64,000 bases of DNA from contig OX465579.1 in NCBI GenBank assembly GCA_950022655.1, forward strand, positions 47,781,950 through 47,845,949, in the 5' to 3' direction. Shown piece after piece: positions 36,701-49,091 of this stretch. The notes under the pieces are model-generated. The model was not told the DNA's origin, ran no database searches, and saw nothing but the letters and a program-made list of their open reading frames with translations. The stretch's first letter is position 1. The number at the start of each line of letters is the position of its first letter. Made by a program: the position numbers and the translations under genes. The DNA is from Alentia gelatinosa (taxonomy: Eukaryota > Annelida > Polychaeta > Phyllodocida > Polynoidae).

Positions 36701-36914
36701 ACGCCGCGAAGACTGCTAACTATATTGACGTGAATTCTGAGTATGTTGTGTACGCCTTTAGCGGGAACATATCCAGGTTGAGCCCTGTTCAGACACTTCT
36801 TTAGAAAGGTATATTTTGAGATTTAGCCCATGAGACGGGATTCCTTCAACTGTGTTTGGACAAAAGTGATGCTTATCTGCATTCCACAACCCCAGGTGCT
36901 CGAAAGTACTGCTA
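33790..36914. other. Intergenic sequence, no gene seen
   Basis: Open frames at 33922-34107, 34187-34508, 35141-35365, 35489-35707, 35855-36088 and the overlapping pair 36292-36681 (minus) / 36493-36804 (plus) show no recognisable domain or splice pattern. No repeat ends identified. Confidence 0.4.
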
Positions 36915-37050
36915 CAGTAGAACCCCACGGAAACTTGCTCGTAACGGATTTCTTTCTATCTATTAGACGTTTAATTTAACCCTGCGTAAGTGGCCTTCCC
37001 GCTTAAGCGGGCACCCCGCGTAAGCGGACAGTTATTTCGGTACGAAAAGG
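36915..37050 (+). mobile_element. Pogo/Tigger-like terminal sequence, partial
   Basis: CAGTAGAACCCCACGG follows a TA dinucleotide (the usual pogo/Tc1 target), and GCTTAAGCGGGCACCCCGCG and TAAGCGGACA repeat the AAGCGGNCA subterminal word seen in 53418-53585. The opposite end was not found, so this is a solo end or a decayed copy. Confidence 0.45.
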
Positions 37051-37600
37051 CCTAAACCCATACTGTATTTTCTTTTTATTACAGATCGAGATAGCAACGA
37101 AAGGGTATTTTGGTTAATCAGGGTTTCTAAATCACCTACTCCAGGTTCCTATCGCACCAGAGTAAACCAATCCCCCACATCAACTTGGTACTAAGGGGGA
37201 CTATTTTCCTGCAACGAGCTATGATTGTCACTCAACTGCACCTGTAGAATGCATTCAGTTAATTGAATACTTCGGTCAGACTCCTGCAACGTCCCCAGGT
37301 TAGTCAATCGAGCCCCTTTTTATCATGTCTCATGTAAATAATTTCTGTATTGCCTGGCACAATCTACTCAAAACCTTCTTCTTTCTCCACATAAAAGTGG
37401 GAGTAGGATTATCTAAAGTACTATTATCAAATCTGACTATATTGCTAGTTTTAAGTGTACAGCCTTCCGACTTGAAGCCATTCAAAGTAGGCTTTCAGAC
37501 TGCATCCGAGTCGTCGAGCTTATCCCATCAATGTTACTACTGTTCTAAATAAGAAAATGGATACGCCATTTGATGTCTGCATTAAGTTTGTCTGAACCAG
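37051..37600. other. Intergenic sequence, no gene seen
   Basis: Open frame 37325-37552 has no recognisable domain. Confidence 0.4.
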
Positions 37601-38060
37601 GAAAGGCGGCCAGTTGCGCAGCGTAAGGAAAAAAGGTCCATGAGAGGGGTTAGGAAGACAAAGTGGCTTCAGATTCACAGATGTGTGAGGGCAGAAGGGC
37701 CGTGAATGCAGAGGGGACTCAGGGCAGACTGGTGGTGAATGCAGAGGGTCCGTGACGGGTATGGGGAACAAGGGCAATGGATGCATTGGCCAGAGGGGCT
37801 GTGAGCGTAGAGGTAGGGGAGGGACTTAGGAAAGGGAATCGGGAAGGAATAGGAAAGGAAAGAAGTCGGTATGAATACAGAGGGACATGTAAGAAAGGAA
37901 AGAGCTGAAAGAAGGGAGAGGGTGGTGTACCTCGAATTTAGAGCAATTTAGAATAGGACGGGGGCATGGGAGTTAAACAAGACATAATGGGTCAGGTTGA
38001 GATGCTGTTAAGGAGACAGGAAGAGGGGGCAGCGAGAGAGCAGGATGGAAGGCCCGACGT
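37601..38060 (+). repeat. Purine-rich tract with imperfect GAATGCAGAGGG repeats
   Basis: The plus strand is strongly biased to A and G. GTGAATGCAGAGGG occurs near 37701 and 37735, and GAATACAGAGGG near 37872, followed by many GGAAAGG/GAAAGGGA words. The bias makes the minus strand polypyrimidine and can favour triplex DNA. Open frame 37520-37786 (minus) is an artefact of it. Confidence 0.6.
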
Positions 38061-38084
38061 AAAGGAATATTAAAGGGAGGTCAG

Positions 38085-38398
38085 TATTTATACCACGTCT
38101 ACACAGCTCCTCCCATCTACGATCTGAGAGCACTTTTAACGCCTTCGCATGTGTCGGTTTACTTCGCATTCTGCAAGATGTCTCGTGTAATGTTCAAAGG
38201 AGGACTTGGGACGACCAAGACTTAACCAAAATGTACACGTCGAGGATCTACGAGGCGAGGGCCATTATCTATGCGCCACTAGTATCTGGAGAGAAACGTA
38301 CGAAAGTGCTGAGAAGGTACGCAGGCGGCCAGAACATGGCAGAGTCATGTGTCGGGAGTGATTGGCCTGAGACAAGAAGACATTAGGTCGACAGTAAG
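38085..38398 (+). promoter_or_regulatory. Possible promoter and first exon
   Basis: TATTTATA at 38085-38092 lies about 25-30 bp upstream of a pyrimidine-rich CTCCTCCCATC segment. Downstream are two short frames: ATG near 38178 (15 codons) and ATG 38231 to TAG 38384-38386 (51 codons, basic, unrecognised). A strong consensus donor, AAG|GTGAGT, begins at 38399. The purine-rich tract just upstream is consistent with an open promoter, but no downstream exon was found, so this is a hypothesis. Confidence 0.25.
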
Positions 38399-38400
38399 GT

Positions 38401-39854
38401 GAGTGCTGTTTAGCGGAATATAAGTTTCCACAATAGTCACACTTCCAGAACCATCAAAACTATCCTATCGCCTCTTTTTCCTAGATTTGTATGTTGGAAC
38501 TAAAAGGATGCTACTCCATTAATAGTATTTAAGAAATACATAAAAATTTTAAATCTATATATACTCCCGTTCAATTAATTCACCGCTGTAAATACATACA
38601 TTAATGACTTTTTATTAGAATATCTTCTCTACATTATGCGATAGTATAGGTCTTCAACGATTAACTTACCAGTATTAATTACTGAATGACCAATCGCACA
38701 TTAATAAGATGGCTGTGCACAACAAGTAAAATGATAGTCATCTAACATTAGTATAATATCGTCTCAGAGAATTGTCCATTAAATTTAGGGAAAAAGCTAT
38801 CTGATGCAGTTATTAGATCCGAAAGATACTAGTGATTCTTGCGTATTTAGGATTTGATTACTGCATAATAATAAAGTTTTATCTACATATTAAGGTAGAG
38901 TATTAGTTGATCTTTTCACTCTTTCCGCGTGGGGTCAGAAGAGCATGGTAACTTGACACTCTTACTGACCAGAGGTACAACAACGATTAGGAATGAAGTT
39001 AATGATTTAATAATTCAAAACGTCTCAAGGTGGTGTGGTTACATTGAACATATACACAAGGTGGTAAAATATCACTGTCACTTGTTACAAACCTTCATAA
39101 GCTTCCTCAACAATGATTCTCATGAACATAAGAATAGGTCTATAGTACCATTCATTCTGTTTGCAATGAGAGTCCAAGTTATTCAACAATTGACAAAATA
39201 GAATATTAATAACTGTGATAAAAGTCCAGTTCAAACTTTCATAAGTGTCCCTAGGCTCGCAAGAACCGGTCCATAATACTTTCACATAACTTGAATGTCC
39301 AAATAGTAAAACTTGAAGATGTAGATGAAATTCAGACATATGTTCAAAGTCCAGTTCCTCTATAAGACTGCATTGATGTAGTACACTGTATTCAGTTCCT
39401 AGAAAGATGTTTCAGATTCGGTGTGAGCGGGAGCGCCGGCCCTCTGCTTTACTACACAGTCCACACCGATATTCCAGGTTACTCCTATCTTACTCCAGCA
39501 GCAGAGTAAGATCTCCAGCGACCAAGGGAGTAGAAGCGTCTAGCTCCCTATGTTATGGGAATTCACAGAGTAACCACTCTCCTCTAGCTCGGATGTTCTA
39601 GCTCCACGCTACCTGCAAGATGCACTCTATATATGAATCAGTGCTGCATACATCCGTACTCCGATGTATGCCACCTTATTCAGCCATGATACCTCAGCAC
39701 ATTCCCACTCGTCTATCTATATTTATAATCTTTATTCTGGCGGTGTTCACTCTCTCCGCTTATAAATATGCACTGTACTCAGCTATAGTGCAATAGTATT
39801 CAATTCTATCATCAACTTCTATATCAACAGATATATCAAATAAGAGATACACAA
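38401..39854. other. Intergenic sequence, no gene seen
   Basis: AT-rich; opposite-strand open frames 38929-39201 and 39085-39339 are unrecognised. If the exon ending at 38398 is real this would be its intron. Confidence 0.4.
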
Positions 39855-40119
39855 AAGCGATGTCAGCTGGGGTCAAGGAAAAAAATGGACATTTTTTCAG
39901 GTGGAATTTGCTGCCTTAGATTGACCGAGGGAACGAGAAGAATGTGTTGGTGTCAGCCACAGCATAAGGCTGAGGCGCTGTAGGGAGGTTCAAAAAGCTT
40001 CGTTTGAATGAGTGAGGCTCAATTTATATTAGCCTTGTTTGACACAAGTGAAACGAATTTTTTTATACTAGAAATGAAAACATGGATTTTCATGGAACCA
40101 CGTAAATCAGCCATCTCTG
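39855..40119 (+). mobile_element. CAGGGATGTCAG MITE, long-family copy
   Basis: Left end degenerated to GCGATGTCAGCTGG and right end to CAGCCATCTCTG. Internal blocks match 43850 and 62100 in order: GTGGAATTTGCTGCCT, AGATTGACCG, GTGTTGGTGTCAGCCA, TTTGAATGAG..GCTCAATTTATAT, TTTGACACA. Open frame 40008-40193 overlaps it and is not a gene. Confidence 0.7.
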
Positions 40120-40194
40120 TATATAAATATTACAAGTTCCCAACTTCAGGTGTGAACGCCATGTTGAAAAAAGACATCGGAGCGACAATCTAGA

Positions 40195-40290
40195 ATGGAA
40201 AATAACTGGACAGTGTCGGAACTGGCCATTAAACCCGCTCAGAGCTGTAAGGTGTCTGAGTATAAATCAAGGAGACTCACTCTTGCTCCA
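40195..40290. repeat. Dispersed repeat related to 21842-22002
   Basis: GAAAATAACTGGACAGTGTCGGAACTGGCC and the following sequence to GGAGACTCACT align with 21855-21945. The two copies differ by many substitutions. Confidence 0.55.
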
Positions 40291-41459
40291 ATGATTATCC
40301 ATAGACACAGTTCAACAGCCTAACCGGAGGTTCGGTCGAAGAATAGCTGACTTGTAGATATAGCGGCATTTGATTATTGTAAAAGATAATCTTCCAAACT
40401 AGGTAGGAAAAGATGCTTATGGCAATCAACAATTCGGTTACGATACCAAAAACCGAAGTCGCGAAATAATCAGGTTCCTCATTGCCTGGCATCGATAACT
40501 ACTTCTATAACCAGTTTTTTTTACCAGGAAGGAATTAAACAGTTTCGGAATTACTTTGACTTGGATTATTAATATCCATCGTATGAATCAGTTTTCACAT
40601 ACACTGGGATCTGAGGTATACCTGCAAGACTAAATTTCAATTTTGACAAATGGAGTGGGAAAAAAAGTTACCTAAAAACAAGGAACATCACGCCAAAGGC
40701 TTAACGAGCTTCAACGATCTATTTCCTTGATTTAGGTATTTGATATCCATGCCTCAGGCCCGACGAAAGATGAATCATAACACCTTCAGAAGACATTTGC
40801 TTAATAAGAATCAGTTTCAGAATCTTCCATCACGGATGTCGTTATCAGGTTAAAAAAGACGATAGACAAGCAAAACGTTTATATAGCAAGATGCGCTTTC
40901 CAATTTGCAAAGACTTGAGTTGTCTTCTTCGGTGTTTTGTACTTCCTGAATACAGCCGATGTTCTGATAGAGAACCTGACTAGATTGCATAGAACAAGCT
41001 CATATTTAACTACTCCTGGAATAGAAACATAGGGAACTCATATAAGGGTAAGCTTTCTGAGGATGGAGACAGCAGGGGGATGAAGTCTATATCGCGCCAT
41101 ATGCGTGGGCAAAATCCCTGTGCACGTGAGAGGTGCAACTTGAAACTGTTTCTAACTGCGAAATACTGGAGGGAGAGACAAAATACGTGAATGTAACCAA
41201 TACATTCATTTTCATTAGGGCCGTTCGTGTTATATGTGAGATAGTTTTAATGATAAGATTTAAGTAAATGATTTTCGATTCTATTCTTTTCTGATAAATC
41301 CGCACTGGAATTATTGTTGACCTGCCGGATGCGTGGCAGATTGGGGACTGACAACACTAATTCTGAATAGCATATAATGCAAAAGATATTGGGAAAGTGT
41401 TTATAAATTTTGATATTCTCGCTTCTATATGCTCGCCTCAATTTGGTCATCACTCTATG
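40291..41459. other. Intergenic sequence, no gene seen
   Basis: Minus-strand open frames 40295-40492 and 41087-41453 show no recognisable domain. No repeats recognised. Confidence 0.4.
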
Positions 41460-41610
41460 CTTGTTTGTTTGGGTAGTTTAACGTCCAATATGTTATATAC
41501 GACTTACACCCTTTGCACTTTAATTTAGCTTCAGAGAGAGTGAATCGAGCTGACTGTACAGCAAGCATACGGCCCACTTACCTCGACACAAAGCCACACC
41601 TCAACCCGTC
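41460..41610 (-). mobile_element. SINE tail fragment (TTTAACGTCC type)
   Basis: TTGTTTGTTTGGGTAGTTTAACGTCC is the reverse of the tail motif shared with 22835 and 61658. It continues into TACAGCAAGCATACGGCCCACTTACC, a different body from the 62424 family, so probably another SINE subfamily or a mosaic. No tRNA head and no target duplication seen. Confidence 0.55.
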
Positions 41611-43849
41611 GTCCTGCTCTCCAATGTATATTGCTTACAACTAAATTCATCAAAATACTACCCATCCACCTACATCTATATCTATATCTTATTCCATTTT
41701 AACGTTTATGTGATATTTCTTTATATTCCAGTAATACTCGGACAAGTTCTATTTTCTTAGGAGTACATTAGTCTGATTGCGAGACAATCTTACCTTCCTT
41801 ATTCAGTTCACATGTCCATTATGTTTGATTTGGCAAATTATCTTCACGTGTAGTATTTATCATTTCATTTTCTTCATTCATGATGTTTCTCTCAAACTTT
41901 GTAATGGGAAAGGAACATGAAAATTACAACATCCAACCTAAACCTTCGGTGTCAGTAAATTGAAGGTATCATTGCTACATTGCCATCCAGTGGGATAGTG
42001 AGTTTTCTGGAATCAAAAATAAATTTTCAGATATTTGCAATAAATGCTCGTACTGTTGTAAATTCGTGAATATAACTTTACTTCAACTCTAGATCAAGTC
42101 ATCAGAATATGGAAGGGAGAAGTTATAACCATGTGAGGTACACATTGGGATACATGCAGTGTGTTATCTTCATCAATGTGTGAAATATTGTAGTCGAGCT
42201 ACAAGGATTTCGTTTAGACTTCGTCAAAACTAGGACTGAGTGCAAATGTTTATATCAGTGTGTATTTCTTAGGTATCAATTGTAATATTGTAGGCATTTC
42301 AGAATTGTATAAGTAGTTTTTCATACAGTACATGTAGGATATCAAAACCATTACTGGATAGGTAAGGACGCAGGTCACCGGATAACGGATAGGACAATAG
42401 GGGACGCGGTTCATCCAAGGCTGATCATGTGATGTCAGCAGGCACACTCATGAGAGGGTCAGCCAATGAGGCTGAACACGACCCGATCCCTAACGCCGGT
42501 AAAATAATGTGTCCTGAGGCAATTGGCCGATGGTAGGGAACAAAGGGTGATTAAATCAAATAAAAATAGGGTATTTTCGAGGGTACAGGCAGATCCTGAG
42601 GTGAGGCTGAGTGTGGAGAGAGACGACTGACCAGGAACCGAACAGACAGCTGGACACAAGCGAAGTTGGTGAACTTTTGGCGAGAGACTGTAGCAATGCA
42701 TTGGCAAGTCTATGCTGCACGCCTGCTGTCTTTGCACTCTCCTCTTATTTCACGCATCACTGATCCACGACAGCCTGTAAGTACCCACCCGCACACCACT
42801 TTTGTGTAACAATCTGAGCACGCCTAGCCATCTACCGTTTGTTTAGTGTTCTAGACAGTCAGTTATGTATGTATGTATGTATGTATATAAGATGGGTGTA
42901 TTGATAATACTACTTTTTATCACATATAATAGGTTCAACATTTGCGTTTGGTAATGATAAATTCGATTATGGGTACTATAATACATTAACAATGTATTCG
43001 GAATAATCATTATCGGATAATTAAGTGATATGTTGTCACAGTCTGTTACATAACAGGATGAGATCCCCGCATGACGAGGCCCGAATCATTCAGGTTCCTC
43101 TTTTCATATTCCAACAAAACTATGTCCACAACGTTCTGAATCCTACACATGGTTCGATGATGAAACTAATTAAGATTTTAATTATTCTGCACATCATGTT
43201 TTTGAGAAATGATTACAGCGGTAATGATGTGAATACATGTCATGGAATATTTCACACTGACAGTTTCTCACGTCAACTTCTATTTCATCCAATGTACAGT
43301 AAAGCTATAGCTATACGTTGGTGATGAAATACTAGTAATAACACTTGAAATATTACGATTAAAAGTCGCCAGGTGAGCTGCCTATGTAAACAAACTTGCG
43401 CTGCAGTCATACACAGATATCTCCTGTAGGAGCACTGATGGAGGGGGTAAAGTTAGTGTATCGTATTGAAAAATGGACATGAATAATCACGAACCTGACG
43501 GACGTGCAGTCATATTAGACCGTCCGTGTTTAAGTCCATACTACAAAGGCGTGAGATGTACAGCAACAAGGTGCAATATTTGCAAATACATTTTATCCGC
43601 GGTTAGAATTACATTTGACGCGTGTAATTCTGTCTAGACATGTACTCTAGGTCCGTGATACTACTAAAGCCGTTGTGAATAATTATATTATCAGTATCCT
43701 TCTGTTTGGGGATAACGACACAGTTATTAGGTACTTACAAATCCACCCAGTACTGCCCAATAATTTAACTCTCCATTACGGCATTTTCAAATTACCAGGT
43801 AACCAATAGCATGTGCAATAGCAGGGATTTATACGCGAATATAGACTAT
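41611..43849. other. Intergenic sequence, no gene seen
   Basis: Contains the TATG microsatellite at 42864. Open frames 42250-42447, 42459-42737 and 43025-43324 are unrecognised. Confidence 0.4.
42864..42888. repeat. (TATG)n microsatellite, six units
   Basis: Perfect TATG repeats running into TATATA. Confidence 0.95.
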
Positions 43850-44085
43850 CAGGGACGTCAGTTGGTAACAGAAAAAAGTGGAAATATCTATGTGGAATGT
43901 GCTGCCTCTGATAGACCGCGAAAACATGGGAACACGACTGTGTCGGCCATGACATGGGCCTGAGGGTCTGCAGGGATGGTCAAACCACTGTTTAATTGGT
44001 GTGAATGAGGCTTAGTTTATATCATCTTTGTTTTACACAAGGAAAAATGATTTTATAAACTGAAAATGAAAAAGTGCATTTTTTG
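43850..44085 (+). mobile_element. CAGGGACGTCAG MITE, long-family copy lacking right end
   Basis: Starts CAGGGACGTCAGTTGG. Shares GTGGAATGTGCTGCCT, AGACCGCG, TGTCGGCCATG, GTGAATGAGGCTTAGTTTATAT and TTTGTTTTACACA with 39855 and 62100. The CCATCCCTG end is replaced by unrelated sequence. Confidence 0.7.
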
Positions 44086-44276
44086 TGTGTCAAATTCTAG
44101 TTACTAACTGGAGCGTCAGGCAACTGCCTGACATGGCGAGATGCCGCTAAAGCTAAGTCCCCAGCAACTAATCCCTGTCGTTGAAGACGGATGACATTAG
44201 CAAGGTTCCGGAGAGTCGTTTCTTAATGGTAGGTGGCGCGGCGAAAATTAAAGGTGATCAGTCCTGATCAACGTCT

Positions 44277-44290
44277 GCGCCCCCTGGTGG
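44277..44290 (-). promoter_or_regulatory. CTCF-type core motif
   Basis: The minus strand reads CCACCAGGGGGCGC, a perfect match to the core of the CTCF consensus. CTCF and its motif are conserved in bilaterians, molluscs included. It lies in a short CG-enriched island (44150-44300) within AT-rich DNA. A single match can arise by chance, and occupancy cannot be read from sequence. Confidence 0.45.
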
Positions 44291-47034
44291 ACCAATCAAT
44301 AAGGACAGTACGCTCCCCACGCTGTATCATGGCTCTAAATGGCTCATATTAGATAAATGGCCATTAATGGGTAGCTCCATCTGCTTGGAAAGAGTGCGCT
44401 TTTCGTAGCAATTATCCTTTTAAAGGTTTTTTATTCATTGACAGTCATCAGATATATAAAGTGAAACTTTACTGGTATGAATTATTTATATTGAACTTAA
44501 TGACATTACAACAGGTTTTAAGCATAGTATCTTTCATCTAGTAGATCATAACATGTGTATTACAAAATCAAATATGATATCTATAATACCTATATCAATT
44601 ATATGAATTACAATAAGTAATTTGATAAGTTTAAATATTTCAATTGATATTTGCTCATTTTGTATAATTGCCTGTTTTTAATTCACACTTGGCTATACCA
44701 CATTATGAGTATGGCTATACCATATTACATTATCTTCAGTATTATTATCTTCTTGTTGGCATTAGTAATTGTAATTAATGTTTGTAATTAATTATAATGC
44801 GGCCAAGAAATTGTCTCCAAGCACTTCAGATGCATGCTCATGATCAGTTCTCGCAAGCATTCACTAAGCCAACCGCCATCAAACTTTCTTCCCGTCCACC
44901 CTATCTGAACTTTTTATTAAAAAGAAAAAAAACCCACTTATTCTCGATATCAAAATATTAGGTCTTGTTAAGGTTAATCATTATGAGTATTTTCATGATA
45001 TTCTAACTTCGAGGATACAATTTAAATAAAGTATTCTCCTCTTAAAACCTGTATATTCCTAAGTGGTTAGCTTACTCCTTATCTTAACTTCCGTACGCTG
45101 AAATACGAACTCTGGCGCTTCAATTTCTTCAATTCCGTTGACATATAAGACACATAGGAAACGTTTCCGGTTGGGGTCATTACACTTCCACCTCGGGGAG
45201 AGTTATTATACAAACTAATCACCTGGTTCACCATCATTATGGCTGCAATTCAATGGTGATCACGAGAAGCATCCTCGTAAATACAATGATTGATTAACTA
45301 ATTGTGGCGTGCGGCCAAGGGACAGGGAGGCTGGCTCATTTTAACGCCCATCCACAACTTACATTTGATCTCATTTTGTATTCGTGATTACCGGCAGGTG
45401 GGTCTGAAATGAACAAACATCTATCCCTGGACTTTTTTCATGGATTATTTCATATTATCTTCTTGTCCTATTTTACTTTTAAGTTCAACCAAATTGCAAA
45501 TCCAAAAAAACTCCAATTCCACATGATTTCAGACTTGCTGATCCTAGTGTTAGCATATGATGATTTATCTAAATTGACTTTCCTTAAATGTGTTCGTATG
45601 CCAATCAGCCAGTTCAATTCCCTGAGGGTTTCCACAGAATCCAGAGAAATCAATTCCCCAAATCTTGTCTCACTTCCAATTTTGCCAAACTAGAAAAAAC
45701 AGTACCAATTGAGTAAACTATATGATTTGTTCCTGATGGTTTACAAAAGATACACTCGTGAAATCAAAATTGTTATCCAGACTCTCCACCATGAAACGTA
45801 AATACGTAACACCATACTTTCACCTTTTGCGTCACTGGGCAACAGGGTTTCAAATAAATTTATCATAGAACCACATACATTCATGAAATATTGTCCGAGC
45901 AGTGGGAATGTAATTCACAGCAGAAGCCTAACGTTATATGTCGAAGTTTTTCTCTTCAGCAGCCCAGGTCTTTGGTTATTGTTCCCTGGAGCATTGATTT
46001 ACGTTTGCAGCATGCGAACACCGGCATTATATCGTACAGCGGTGCGTGGGATTCCACACACCCTTCACAGGGGAACCGTCTGGTTGGCACTCTAAACACC
46101 ACCGAGACTAGAACTATTTCTTCCATTGCTTAAAACTGATTAATTATCTATAGATTAATCAATGGCGCGTACAGTATTTAATCTGCAGGTTGCCGCCTTG
46201 GGAAGATGCTTATGTGTGAACGCTTTTTCTTTTCAAACTAAATATTGGCGGTTTAAGAAATGAGATTATCATATGGAATGCCTTTTTCAAAACCAGTAAC
46301 AGTACTGCATGTTCGATTATATTAATGGAAGAAATCGTTCTTTGAGTAAAGGGGCGCACTATTTCTCTTTACTGTAAATACGTAATCAGGTGCATGATAT
46401 TGACAGCAGCACCTACCTCCATCTGAAAACAATGATATAGTGTAGTTGCCATACCTCATTACCAGTGGCGTTAGGAAGAGTGAGAAAATAAAGTACCTCA
46501 CGGTTTTATTCGCCACATTTGTCTTCACCAACGCACCATTTGTTACTTTAATCCTAGTGATAGAGAGAATGGAATCCTAAACAAAACATTCCTTCGTTGT
46601 CATAGAAACTACTACAACTTACAAGCGGATTCTATTCCAAGCAAAGGACCATTTTCTCGTCAGATTTTCAGAAGAAACGTCTGGGACACATTTCACAAAT
46701 AACTCTTGGAAATTTATATCCATTTTCAACAGTGTAGTGCAGTGAATTTAGGATTTCTGATTTCAGATGTAGATTTATATTCAACTCTCTTTGATTCAGA
46801 GACCCATACTTTCATATTACACTATGGATTACGTGCAAAGTTGTCGTTGTAATCTGCTCATGCTTTTACTGTTGACAACAAGTTGTACTGAAACATTTGG
46901 TCACCAACGGTACAATAAAGGTAACTTTTAAAAAAGGCTTCTGTCCTAATTCTGTATACTGTGTTTCGTTGTACCATTATCGCTATCCACTGTTGAATCA
47001 AGTTTGGACCTATGTGTCATCTTTATACTGCTCT
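44291..47034. other. Intergenic sequence, no gene seen
   Basis: Very AT-rich from 44400 to 44800. TGATTAAT and ATTAATCA at about 46137-46161 form a small palindrome. Open frames 45409-45693, 45883-46133 (two frames) and 46322-46531 are not recognisable. Confidence 0.4.
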
Positions 47035-47341
47035 TTAACCGTATAAGGACGAGTGCCAACGGCAGTACTACACCTGTGATGACGGGTACAGGTGCCAGCG
47101 TGTACCGCTAGGGACGGGCACATAGCAGTCAGAACTCATAATTCGAGGGTATAATCACTTGGTATGATACATCATCCTTGATGTTTATTCAAGTTTTCTC
47201 CCTAGAATATAAAATATTCTGTGAAAATGTTTTGTTCGTCGATATATCATTTCTATGTTAAAAACAATTTCGTATGTTTTTGAGAAATGATGCCTCAAGC
47301 GGTTGATGCCTAAAGGCCTCACTCGTCCTTAAAAGGGTTAG
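47035..47341. mobile_element. piggyBac-like MITE
   Basis: TTAA at 47035-47038 is followed by CCGTATAAGGACGAGTGCC. The right end carries the inverted GGCCTCACTCGTCCTTAAAAGGG followed by TTAG (47338-47341, TTAA with one change). TTAA targets and CCYTNTAAGGACGRGTG-type termini are characteristic of piggyBac-family elements. Subterminal GACGGGTAC and GGACGGGCAC repeats occur in the left half. About 300 bp, non-coding. Confidence 0.65.
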
Positions 47342-49050
47342 TAATTGATACCGCGTAGGCCCAAAATCAGTATTTCATTTTCCTTACATGCCTGCGGATT
47401 ACGTTCAGTAAGTGAAAATCAAGCTGCAGAAAAAGAACGTCATATGAATTATTGCACAAGTTTCATAACGTCAGTGGTGCCCTTTTTACCAGATGAAAGT
47501 TCGTAATGTTCGAAATTTAAGATATCGGTATCCGATCAGCCGCCCACATTACAAGTCTCAGTGTGACGTCACGCCGATAGCAATGAGCGTCGGTTTATTA
47601 CCAATGTCTACTACAAGCGCGTAGTGTTTTCCAATAAACTTCTGTTCTTCCCCAAAATAAACACTGAAGTAATATGCAAGCCTATCATGTCACAGCTCTG
47701 TTCGGAGAACGAACTTGATACCGTCATGTTAATTTGTGTGTTCTGATACGTGAAATTAGAATGTAAATCTATACATGTTCTCGTAACTTGAAGGGAATTA
47801 GGCCAACATAACAAAAAACAGTAGTTTAATTGTTCACCTGAATAAACGTGAAGTGCGATACATTTTCCTGCGGAAATTCCAGGTAAATATTTCAACAGCC
47901 ATCATTTATCAAATTCGTTTCCGGAGTGATCTAGAAGAGTTGGGGTTGTTGATGCAGCTGTGCTACAAGCGGTTTGCACTAGACTCGTGTTCCCTCCCTC
48001 TTAATAGCTCCTTAATTACGAATTCCATGTGAGCAGAAGGAATCTACATGCGTCATGTAATACACTAGGGGGTCATGTGTCTCTTAGCGGGAAGGATTCC
48101 CCATAATATCCGGTAACTGGAAGCGGACAATGGGCTCAGTTAACGCAGAGTTCAGCCAGGACGTATAAGATTCTCCTCCAACGCTCACAAGGGCAGCGTG
48201 CACCGTGCGTAAACACTTTCCAGTAGGGAGGATGTTTTAACTATATGTGTATTTCCAGTTGTTCAGATAGTATGTCACTGGGCGCGAATGTGACTTTAGG
48301 CAGTCTTCACACAATTCAGAAATATTACAGAAATGTGTGGAAGTCATCAATAACTTGCAATGTCTCGCAAAAAGAAAATTCAGTGACCGTGATGACTCTG
48401 ATTAGGTCATGTAACAAGGATGATTACAGACATACCACAAGAGACCTTCTGCCTACGAGCATTCTTGGCCCTATAGCTACTTCTGTCCAACAACCTACCA
48501 GTCTGAATGGGTTAACTAACCGCAGAGCCTTGTTGCATCACAGAATTCCTAATGTTGTGTTATTATCACAAATACACGTAATCATATCATTCTAATGCAG
48601 TCAACCAAACCCTATCAAAACAGTCTCAAGTCCATGCGCGTGCCCATAGCAATAGCAACCACAATAAACAAGCGATTCTTGCCGCTTGGGGAAGTGCACG
48701 AGTCGCTTATGATTGACCCTGGGGGAATACATCTTACAGCACGGAGCCTGATATGAGGGGTTGTTTATATATACCTCCGTACGCTAGTCGCCGATAAATG
48801 CCCTTCCCCTTGTTGCCGGCAAATCCGTGAAAAGGTAGGAGAGAATCAAAATAAGTAGCATCGAGGCACGCCATGGGCCTTGAATATATAAATCAGCTTA
48901 TCTTCTTTCTCAATTGTCCAAACCTGAGAGCTTGGGCCTTTTTCCCTGAGTATTTTGAAGATATCCTCATCATTGGATTAATGGGACATTTCGAATACAT
49001 CTTGAATCGAAAGTACATGCATATTCATTAAGGTGTGGACAGTCTCGGGA
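47342..49050. other. Intergenic sequence, no gene seen
   Basis: Open frames 47611-47895 (minus) and 48245-48595 (plus, 116 codons) were examined; neither has a recognisable domain or splice context. Confidence 0.4.
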
Positions 49051-49055
49051 TGTGT

Positions 49056-49086
<31 letters not shown>

Positions 49087-49091
49087 GGGGG
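49051..49091. repeat. (TG)10 followed by G22
   Basis: TG microsatellite running directly into an uninterrupted run of 22 G. Open frame 49033-49278 passes through it and is not a gene. Confidence 0.96.

Noticed and set aside
45409..45693. 94-codon plus frame with an ordered look
   Set aside because: A minus-strand frame overlaps it, there is no domain or splice context, and the AT-rich codons match the intergenic background.
48245..48595. 116-codon plus frame
   Set aside because: No recognisable motif, no acceptor/donor pair and no codon bias different from the surroundings.
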